Program-made: the position numbers and the translations under genes
Notes under the pieces: generated by a model
Seen by the model: the letters and a program-made list of their open reading frames with translations, nothing else
Told to the model about the DNA's origin: nothing
The model's database searches: none
Assembly: GCA_045645165.1 (NCBI GenBank)
Contig: JAZRIF010000001.1
Span: forward strand, 1-45,494
Direction: 5' to 3'
Length of the DNA stretch: 45,494 bases
Source of the DNA: CAMEON01 sp045645165
Lineage (GTDB): Bacteria; Bacillota; Clostridia; Oscillospirales; CAG-272
Part shown: positions 39,965 through 45,494 of the stretch, in pieces
How positions within the stretch are numbered: the stretch's first letter is position 1
Layout: each line of letters begins with the position of its first letter

Positions 39965-40468
39965 TTACTGCATTTTATTGTAGAATCCACCCAGCCGCGA
40001 GCAGCCGCTGTGAGCATGGCAGATGGCAATGGCCAAAGCGTCGGCGGTATCGTCGGGTTTCGGGGGCGCGGGAAGATTCAAAATCCGTGTCACCATGGAA
40101 ATGACTTGCTTCTTATCGGCGGCGCCATAGCCCACCACCGCCTGCTTGACCTGCATGGGGGTGTATTCCGCCAGTTCAAGCCCTCGCTCCTGGCCCGTCA
40201 TGAGGATGACGCCGCGGGCCTCGGCCACGCGGATACCCGTGGTGATGTTCTTGGTGAAGAACAGCTCCTCCACGGCCATTTGGGTGGGCTTGAATTTATC
40301 AATAATGGCACAGAGGTCGTGATGGATGAGGGCCAATCTCTGCGCCGTCTCCATCCCCGCAGGGGTATTGATGCTCCCGTATGCCAAGGGGCGGAAACGG
40401 GTATTTTGGTATTCCAGAACCCCCCAGCCAACGATGGCCAGACCGGGGTCGATGCCCAGAATGATCAT
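39965..40468 (-). CDS. ruvC: Holliday junction resolvase RuvC
   Basis: The 167-residue dimeric endonuclease cuts Holliday junctions with RuvAB. The four acidic residues are present: Asp in LGIDPGLA (residue 7), Glu in VEELFF, and two Asp in DDTADALA. KQAVVGYGAADKKQV is the usual DNA-binding stretch. The length is standard. ruvA and ruvB are not in the window. A strong promoter lies 33 nt upstream. The SD is AAAGGAG. Confidence 0.97.
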   Translation of the reverse strand: MIILGIDPGLAIVGWGVLEYQNTRFRPLAYGSINTPAGMETAQRLALIHHDLCAIIDKFKPTQMAVEELFFTKNITTGIRVAEARGVILMTGQERGLELAEYTPMQVKQAVVGYGAADKKQVISMVTRILNLPAPPKPDDTADALAIAICHAHSGCSRLGGFYNKMQ

Positions 40469-40500
40469 GAATTCCGCTCCTTTCCCTGATGTATCATTTT

Positions 40501-40529
40501 ATTATACCACAAAATGCTCCGCAAGTCAA
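40501..40529 (-). promoter_or_regulatory. Sigma-A promoter of ruvC
   Basis: TTGACT (40529-40524), a 17-nt spacer and TATAAT (40506-40501) on the minus strand. It probably drives ruvC, the methyltransferase gene and possibly the ecf genes. Confidence 0.8.
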
Positions 40530-40539
40530 ATGGTTTGGG

Positions 40540-40560
40540 GCAAAAAAGAGGCTTTTTTGC
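40540..40560. promoter_or_regulatory. Palindrome between divergent ruvC and pfk promoters
   Basis: A perfect 9-bp inverted repeat, GCAAAAAAG/CTTTTTTGC, with a 3-nt centre lies 11 bp from the ruvC -35 and 36 bp from the pfk -35. It could be an operator or a structural insulator. Confidence 0.4.
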
Positions 40561-40595
40561 AAGTTTTTTTATTCCGTCAGACAGCTCTCTGCATC

Positions 40596-40624
40596 TTGAC
40601 AAATCCCTTGTTTTATGGTATCCT
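40596..40624 (+). promoter_or_regulatory. Sigma-A promoter of the phosphofructokinase gene
   Basis: TTGACA (40596-40601), a 17-nt spacer and TATCCT (40619-40624), 40 nt upstream of the start. The -35 is perfect and the -10 matches at four of six bases. Confidence 0.7.
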
Positions 40625-40664
40625 AATGATAACGAATACTTCCCTTTTGAAAGGACAGGAAAAC

Positions 40665-41930
40665 ATGGAACTTTTACACGGAAATGCCATTGTCGGTCAG
40701 TCCGGGGGCCCTACTGCCGCCATCAACGCAACCCTTGCAGGTGTCATCCGCGGCGCGTTGGATGAAATCGCAGGAGGCGGCGCTATTTCTCGCCTGTACG
40801 GCATGAGAAACGGCGTGGACGGACTGCTCCGCGAGGACATTGTGGAACTGGACACCCTCTTTGCCCCCGATACGGAGGGCAACTATACAGCTCTCGACCG
40901 TCTGACCCTCACCCCCGCCGCCGCCCTGGGCTCCTGCCGCAGAAAGCTCCCTGCCGCAGGCGCGAAAGACGAAGCAGAGGTCATGGACAAGCTCTTTACC
41001 ATCTTTGAGAAATACAATATCCGCTATTTCTTCTACATCGGCGGAAACGACTCCATGGACACCGTTGCCAAGGTATCGGCTTATGCCGAGAAGGTGGGAT
41101 ACCCCATCCGCGTCATGGGCGTGCCCAAGACCATCGACAACGACCTGGTGGGAACCGACCACACCCCCGGCTTTGGCTCGGCGGCCAAGTACATCGCCGT
41201 GACCATGCAGGAGATCCTTCGCGACACCGCCGTGTATACCGTTCCCGCCGTCACCATCGTGGAGATCATGGGCCGTGACGCGGGCTGGCTGACGGCTTCC
41301 TCGGCTTTAGGTCGCTTGGTCAACGGCATTGAGCCCGATCTGGTGTATCTGCCCGAAGTTCCCTTCTCCTATGAGAATTTCTACGCCGACCTCAAGGAAG
41401 CTCTGGCTCGCCATCCCAACGTAGTAGTAGCTGTTTCCGAGGGTCTGGAGTGCGCTGACGGCACCCTGGTGGGTGCGGGCACCCAGAGCGGCGCGGTGGA
41501 TGCTTTCGGTCACAAGTATCTGGCAGGCACGGCTAAGGCACTGGAGCTGGCGGTCAAGGCCGAGTTTGGCTGCAAAGTGCGCTCGGTGGAGCTGAATCTC
41601 CCCCAGCGTTGCGCTGCTCATCTGGTATCGGCGCAGGATATTGAGGAGTCCCTGGAGGTTGGCCGTCACGCCGTGATCGCCGCCGTGGCGGGTGTCAGCC
41701 GTGAGATGATGACCATTAACCGCGTGTCGAGCGAGCCCTACGCCTTTGAGATCGGCCACGAGGATATCTTCAAGATCGCCAATCAGACAAAGTGCGTGCC
41801 CGCCGAATTTATCAACGAGCGCGGCAACCACGTGACGGATGCGTGCTTGAAGTATCTGTTGCCCTTGATTAAGGGCGAGCGTTATCCCGAGTACGTGGAT
41901 GGATTGCCTTATCATTGGGTTTTGAGTTGA
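40665..41930 (+). CDS. Phosphofructokinase, PPi-dependent type by signature
   Basis: The 421-residue protein interconverts fructose-6-P and fructose-1,6-bisP. It has GQSGGPTAAINATLAGV at the N-terminus, GGNDSMDTVAKV, PKTIDNDLVGTDHTPGFGSA, EIMGRDAGWLTASSAL and a C-terminal LPQRC segment. In the substrate loop, Asp replaces the second Gly of the ATP-type GGDGS, and PKTIDND has Lys where ATP-PFKs have PGTIDND Gly. Both substitutions mark pyrophosphate-dependent enzymes, so I favour PPi as phosphoryl donor. The start at 40665 follows AAAGGACAGG and matches the family; upstream in-frame codons belong to the ruvC antisense and promoter region. Confidence 0.9.
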   Translation: MELLHGNAIVGQSGGPTAAINATLAGVIRGALDEIAGGGAISRLYGMRNGVDGLLREDIVELDTLFAPDTEGNYTALDRLTLTPAAALGSCRRKLPAAGAKDEAEVMDKLFTIFEKYNIRYFFYIGGNDSMDTVAKVSAYAEKVGYPIRVMGVPKTIDNDLVGTDHTPGFGSAAKYIAVTMQEILRDTAVYTVPAVTIVEIMGRDAGWLTASSALGRLVNGIEPDLVYLPEVPFSYENFYADLKEALARHPNVVVAVSEGLECADGTLVGAGTQSGAVDAFGHKYLAGTAKALELAVKAEFGCKVRSVELNLPQRCAAHLVSAQDIEESLEVGRHAVIAAVAGVSREMMTINRVSSEPYAFEIGHEDIFKIANQTKCVPAEFINERGNHVTDACLKYLLPLIKGERYPEYVDGLPYHWVLS

Positions 41931-42061
41931 TGGCCATAAAAATCGCCCGTTGAATGCGCGCCCCTGACGGTAGAACCGCTTCCCTGCTTTCGGTGGGGAC
42001 ACTACCGCTGGTGCTGCTCTTGGCGGAGTGGATTGTGAAACTGTAAATAGGAAATAAAAAC
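41931..42061. other. Structured GC-rich gap after the phosphofructokinase gene
   Basis: CGGTAG/CTACCG arms (41968-41973 and 42002-42007) enclose ACCG/CGGT (41975-41978 and 41991-41994), giving a two-tier stem-loop. A 30-codon ORF starts at 41954 without an SD and overlaps it. I do not recognise this as a known RNA. Confidence 0.3.
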
Positions 42062-42093
42062 GGAACAGGAGTCGTAATGGCGGCTCCTGTTCC
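42062..42093. terminator. Terminator between convergent pfk and the exported-protein cassette
   Basis: A 13-bp stem (GGAACAGGAG/CTCCTGTTCC plus three pairs, one of them G-U) with a 6-nt loop. The minus strand continues GTTTTTATTT, a good U-tract for the 42112-43127 cassette; the plus strand has ATTTTAT. Confidence 0.75.
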
Positions 42094-42111
42094 ATTTTAT
42101 AAAACTACGGG

Positions 42112-42663
42112 TTATTGCCTGTCGTCCGAACGTTTGATCTCAATATCAAATGCCGCACTCTCTCCCACACACTTTACCATAAAAATCTCATCTTTGGGTG
42201 CCGTAAAAGACACCTCTGCCTTTTGGTCAATGGGAATTTCACGGAAAATCTTTCCCTTTGAGTCGGTAATCACGATGCGGCAGTTTCCGCTTTTGATCTC
42301 GGACTCAATGATGTATGTAACAGTTGCATCCTGCCCAGCATAGACGTTGCACAGATACACGCCCGACAGCATATTGGATTTAATCGTGGAATAGGCATTG
42401 TCAAACTCTTCCATTTCTTCTTGTACACCACTATCCTTCAGCCCCTCGGAATATACCGTATGCTTTATAGAAATGTAGGTATGGTCGGTAGCTTCGATCA
42501 TATCATCGGTGATAACGCAAAGAGATTTATCGTCTCCATTTTGATCTTCTATTTGCTTGGAGAGGGCATCCTTATATTCTTTTACAGTTCTGACAACCCC
42601 AATCACGGCAGCGCAAAGCACAATGGCGGCAATCAAAATTATCATGATTTTTTTGCTTTTCAT
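42112..42663 (-). CDS. Exported/membrane-anchored protein of unknown function
   Basis: I do not recognise this 183-residue protein. It has an N-terminal hydrophobic helix after KSKK (IMIILIAAIVLCAAVIGVV, residues ~6-25) that could be a signal anchor or signal peptide. A charged coil (VKEYKDALSKQIEDQNGDD) and a ~120-residue beta-rich domain (HTYISIKHTVYSEG, ATVTYIIESEIKSGNCRIVI, AEVSFTAPKDEIFMVKCVG) follow. The beta domain, with paired cysteines, looks extracytoplasmic. It is the second gene of a two-gene unit with a dedicated promoter and terminator. The SD AAAAGGAG is strong. Confidence 0.6.
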   Translation of the reverse strand: MKSKKIMIILIAAIVLCAAVIGVVRTVKEYKDALSKQIEDQNGDDKSLCVITDDMIEATDHTYISIKHTVYSEGLKDSGVQEEMEEFDNAYSTIKSNMLSGVYLCNVYAGQDATVTYIIESEIKSGNCRIVITDSKGKIFREIPIDQKAEVSFTAPKDEIFMVKCVGESAAFDIEIKRSDDRQ

Positions 42664-42713
42664 AGAGAGACTCCTTTTCTATTGTTCTTAATAGCGCATT
42701 CATATCACTCTGC

Positions 42714-43127
42714 TTATCTTTCTCCCCAACACGACACTACATCGCCATCATCGGTCAGAATCACGCCATACGCACCGCCAACAACCCACTTGACATTCCA
42801 CGGAGAGATATATACCAACCACTGCCTCGAATCTTCATTTCTATACACCCGATATTGCAATTCAAAGTTGTACCACGCTGTTCGCGCTTGCGTAATGGGA
42901 AACACCTTATTTATGACTTCGACTCCGATTTTGCAGGCTTGCTTATAATCGTTTACTTGGCCGACATTGTATGTCGGTTTAGCTCCGATATTGATTTCTT
43001 CCAAATAATCATCCGTCGAAAACGATCCTGCATACTGAGGCGTTTTCAAATAAACACATATAAGGAAGGCTGTGACTGTGATTATAAATACGATTCCTAT
43101 CAGAATACCCCACACATGTTTTTTCAT
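42714..43127 (-). CDS. Small exported protein with NTF2-immunity-like C-terminus
   Basis: The 137-residue protein has an N-terminal signal/anchor helix (VWGILIGIVFIITVTAFLI). The remainder has NDYKQACKIGVEVINKVFP, then YRVYRNEDSRQWLVYISPW and VVGGAYGVILTDDGDVVSCW. This A-x-x-I-x-E/V ... W-x-V ... GG-x-x-x-V-x-I-x-x-x-D-G-x-V arrangement resembles the NTF2-fold immunity (YbbC-like) family, whose members protect against toxins or are peptidoglycan-associated. The assignment is by eye. It leads the two-gene cassette behind a perfect promoter. The SD is AAGGAG. Confidence 0.5.
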   Translation of the reverse strand: MKKHVWGILIGIVFIITVTAFLICVYLKTPQYAGSFSTDDYLEEINIGAKPTYNVGQVNDYKQACKIGVEVINKVFPITQARTAWYNFELQYRVYRNEDSRQWLVYISPWNVKWVVGGAYGVILTDDGDVVSCWGER

Positions 43128-43165
43128 GATGATCTCCTTCCCTGCTTTGTACTGTAACCGTTTGT

Positions 43166-43194
43166 ATTATAGCATATTTTTTTGTCCGTGTCAA
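43166..43194 (-). promoter_or_regulatory. Perfect consensus sigma-A promoter of the exported-protein cassette
   Basis: TTGACA (43194-43189), a 17-nt spacer and TATAAT (43171-43166) on the minus strand, 38 nt upstream of the first gene. It lies just past the leuS terminator, so the cassette is an independent unit. Confidence 0.9.
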
Positions 43195-43209
43195 TCTTCC
43201 ATCACTACG

Positions 43210-43249
43210 AAAAACAGCCGCAGAACCTTACGATCCTGCGGCTGTTTTT
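43210..43249 (-). terminator. leuS terminator
   Basis: A perfect 14-bp stem, AAAAACAGCCGCAG/CTGCGGCTGTTTTT, with a 12-nt loop begins 5 nt past the leuS stop and ends in TTTTT on the minus strand. Confidence 0.9.
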
Positions 43250-43254
43250 GCATA

Positions 43255-45494
43255 TTACTTCACCACAATATTGATGATCTTATTGGGCACCACGATCTCC
43301 TTGACCACGGTCTTGCCGTCGATGAGAGCAAAGAGCTTCTCGTCGGCGCGGACGGCGGCCAGGGCGGTATCCTTGTCGGCGTTCATGGGCAGGGTGACCT
43401 TGCCTCTGACCTTACCGTTGATCTGGACGGCCAGCTCCACGGTGGAGTCGACGGTCTTGGCCTCGTCGTACTTGGGCCACTGAGCCATGGAAGCGAAGCC
43501 CTTGCCACCCATGTTCTCCCACATCTCCTCGCAGAGGTGAGGAGCGAAGGGGCAGAGCATGCGGACGAACATGGAGAGCTGATCCTTGGTAATGGAACCA
43601 ACCTCGAATACCTCGTTGAGCAGACCCATCATAGCCGCGATGGCGGTGTTAAACTTCATCTCCTCGATGTCGGAGGTGACCTTCTTGAGAGTCTTGTGGA
43701 AGGAGGACTCCAGCTTGGCGTTGCCCTCGCCACCCTTCACCAAAGAAGGCAGATCGGCCACGCGCTCAAGGAATCTCTTGCATCCGCGCATGGAGTTGTC
43801 CGACCAGGGCGCGGCGGCGCCGTAATCACCCATGAACAGGATGTAGACGCGGAGTACGTCGGCACCCATATCGTCCACCACGTCGTTGGGGTCAACTACG
43901 TTACCGCGAGACTTGGACATCTTCTCGCCGTCGGGACCCAGAATCAGACCCTGGGCAGTACGCTTGGCATAGGGCTCGGCGGTGGGAACCAAGCCGAGAT
44001 CGTAAAGGAAGTGATGCCAGAAGCGGGAGTAGATCAGGTGACGGGTGACGTGCTCCATACCGCCGTTGTACCAGTCAACGGGCATCCAGTAGCGGAGCTT
44101 ATCCATATCGGCCAGTGCTTCCCCGTTCTTGGGGTCGATGTAGCGGAGGAAGTACCAGGAGGAACCTGCCCACTGGGGCATGGTGTCGGTCTCGCGCTTG
44201 GCATCGCCGCCGCACTTGGGGCACTTGCAGTTGACGAAGTAATCCAGCTTGGCCAGAGGGGACTCACCGCCCTGACCGGGCTCGAACTCGGAAACGGGAG
44301 GCAGGCGCAGGGGCAGCTCCTCGTAGGGGACGGGTACCATGCCGCAGCAGGGGCAATGGACGATCGGGATGGGCTCACCCCAGTAACGCTGACGGTTGAA
44401 GGCCCAGTCCTTCATCTTGAACTGGACACCGCCCTCGCCGATGCCCTTCTCGCCCAGCCAATCGATCATGGCGGCGATGGAGTCGGCCTTATTGTCGTAG
44501 GCGTTCAGGAAGTCGGAGTTGACCATGGGGCCGTCGCCGGTGTAGGCGGCTTCCTCGATGTTACCGCCCTGGATGACCTCGATGATGTCGATGCCGAACT
44601 TCTTGGCGAAGTCGTAGTCACGCTCATCGTGAGCGGGGACAGCCATGATGGCACCGGTACCGTAGCCCATCATAACGTAGTCGGAAATATATACGGGGAT
44701 CTCCTTGCCGTTGGCGGGATTGATGGCACGGATGCCGCTGAGGCATACGCCGGTCTTATCCTTCACCAGCTGGGTACGCTCGAATTCGGTCTTCTTGGCG
44801 CACTCATCTTTGTATGCATCCAGCTCTGCCTTATTGTTCAGCTTGTCCGCATACTTCTCCAGAATGGGATGCTCGGGAGCGATAACCATGAAGGTTACGC
44901 CGAACATGGTGTCGCAGCGGGTGGTGTAAATACGCAGAGAATCCTCCAGCGTATTTCCGTTTTCGTCCACCAGAGCGAAATTGACAAAGGCACCGGTAGA
45001 GCGGCCGATCCAGTTCTCCTGCTGCAGCTTGATGTTGGGCAGATAATCCACCTCGTCCAAGCCGGAAAGTAGCTTGTCAGCGTACTCGGTAATGCGCAGA
45101 TACCAGACGTCCTTGGACTTCTGAATGATATCCGACTTACAGATATCGCACTTGCCGCCCTGCGAGTCCTCATTGGAAAGAACGACCTTACAGTGCGGGC
45201 AGTAGTTGACCAGTGCGGTGTCGCGGAACGCAAGCCCCTTCTCAAACAGCTTGAGGAATATGTATTGCGTCCACTTGTAGTAATCCTCCTCCGTCGTATC
45301 GATCACGCGGTTCCAGTCGAACGAAAAGCCGACGCGGCGAAGCTGGCTCGAGAACTTGGCGATATTACGGTCGGTCAGCTCTCTGGGATGAACCCCCGTC
45401 TTGATGGCAGAGTTCTCGGTAGGAAGGCCGAAGGCATCAAAGCCGATGGGGAACAGTACATTATAGCCCTGCATTCTTCTTTTGCGCGAGATGA
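43255..45494 (-). CDS. leuS: Leucyl-tRNA synthetase (5' end cut by window)
   Basis: At least 745 codons of LeuRS, which charges tRNA-Leu. The frame stays open to the window edge (ISRKRR before MQGYNVLF), so the N-terminal ~50 residues with the HIGH motif are outside. Visible are FDAFGLPTENSAI, a zinc-binding insert (CPHC ... CDIC), the CP1 editing domain (TRCDTMFGVTF, YGTGAIMAVPAHDERDYDF), a second Cys cluster (CKCPKCGG), MPQWAGSSWYFLRYIDP, the KMSKSRGN loop and the anticodon-binding/C-terminal domain (VQINGKVRGKV). There is no internal damage. A Met at 45474 is internal, not the start. Confidence 0.97.
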   Translation of the reverse strand, partial: ISRKRRMQGYNVLFPIGFDAFGLPTENSAIKTGVHPRELTDRNIAKFSSQLRRVGFSFDWNRVIDTTEEDYYKWTQYIFLKLFEKGLAFRDTALVNYCPHCKVVLSNEDSQGGKCDICKSDIIQKSKDVWYLRITEYADKLLSGLDEVDYLPNIKLQQENWIGRSTGAFVNFALVDENGNTLEDSLRIYTTRCDTMFGVTFMVIAPEHPILEKYADKLNNKAELDAYKDECAKKTEFERTQLVKDKTGVCLSGIRAINPANGKEIPVYISDYVMMGYGTGAIMAVPAHDERDYDFAKKFGIDIIEVIQGGNIEEAAYTGDGPMVNSDFLNAYDNKADSIAAMIDWLGEKGIGEGGVQFKMKDWAFNRQRYWGEPIPIVHCPCCGMVPVPYEELPLRLPPVSEFEPGQGGESPLAKLDYFVNCKCPKCGGDAKRETDTMPQWAGSSWYFLRYIDPKNGEALADMDKLRYWMPVDWYNGGMEHVTRHLIYSRFWHHFLYDLGLVPTAEPYAKRTAQGLILGPDGEKMSKSRGNVVDPNDVVDDMGADVLRVYILFMGDYGAAAPWSDNSMRGCKRFLERVADLPSLVKGGEGNAKLESSFHKTLKKVTSDIEEMKFNTAIAAMMGLLNEVFEVGSITKDQLSMFVRMLCPFAPHLCEEMWENMGGKGFASMAQWPKYDEAKTVDSTVELAVQINGKVRGKVTLPMNADKDTALAAVRADEKLFALIDGKTVVKEIVVPNKIINIVVK

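Noticed and set aside
40326..40664. Phosphofructokinase start at 40326
   Set aside because: The extra 113 codons cover the antisense of ruvC and both promoters; the family begins at 40665 behind a good SD.
41954..42046. 30-codon ORF after the phosphofructokinase gene
   Set aside because: It has no SD or homology by eye and overlaps a stem-loop.
43072..45072. 666-codon plus-strand ORF antisense to leuS
   Set aside because: It is a codon-bias shadow of a clearly conserved gene, rich in His/Gly/Leu/Val with no recognisable domain, and runs through the leuS terminator and cassette promoter.
1..45494. CRISPR array, tRNA/rRNA, prophage or insertion sequence
   Set aside because: No spaced direct repeats, cloverleaf-like sequences, transposase/integrase motifs or terminal inverted repeats were seen in the gaps I examined; a tRNAscan/Infernal run would be decisive.

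Overview
This window looks like chromosomal DNA of a spore-forming, low-to-moderate GC Bacillota (class Clostridia), probably an uncultured gut-type lineage. The evidence is a Gram-positive PolC, a sigma-G gene, a BofC-like protein, McsA-McsB-ClpC, an ECF transporter energising module, lipoproteins and very large secreted carbohydrate-active-looking proteins. The taxonomic placement is inference. I see no tRNA, rRNA, CRISPR array, prophage or insertion sequence.

Layout. 146-4836 (minus): an endonuclease/exonuclease/phosphatase-fold protein, a 1096-residue lipoprotein with a glycosidase-like second half, and a DUF1643 protein. 4850-15963 (minus): the conserved block pyrH-frr-uppS-cdsA-dxr-rseP-ispG-polC, joining UMP kinase, ribosome recycling, MEP isoprenoid synthesis, undecaprenyl-PP and CDP-diglyceride synthesis, a site-2 protease and the replicative polymerase. 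16072-19133 (minus): a VUT-family transporter, an SDR dehydrogenase and a beta-propeller glycosidase-like protein in a tight operon. 19201-22213 (minus): sigG behind a hairpin that buries its ribosome binding site and start codon, nagB with a substituted catalytic glutamate, and a DUF1385 membrane protein. 22437-26582 (plus): mcsA-mcsB-clpC without ctsR. 26634-34751: a GH99-like cell-surface protein, a small lipoprotein, a TspO-like membrane protein and a class A penicillin-binding protein, with a divergent BofC-like gene under a sigma-G-type promoter. 34884-35933 (minus): a zinc-ribbon protein and a divergent SigH-like sigma factor. 36289-40468 (minus): ruvC, an rRNA-methyltransferase-like gene, ecfA1, ecfA2 and ecfT. 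40665-41930 (plus): a phosphofructokinase with PPi-type signature residues. 42112-43127 (minus): a self-contained two-gene cassette of small exported proteins. 43255-45494 (minus): leuS, cut by the window edge.

How it fits together. Most genes are housekeeping. The points of most interest are regulatory. sigG carries a near-perfect translational lock. A BofC-like gene about 14 kb away has the promoter sigma-G would recognise. The stress/proteolysis operon has lost its usual repressor gene and box and has a 21-bp palindrome in its divergent promoter region instead. GC-rich hairpins recur in gaps between co-directional genes. Many gene starts were moved inward from the longest ORF because of Shine-Dalgarno position and family alignment; each case is explained.
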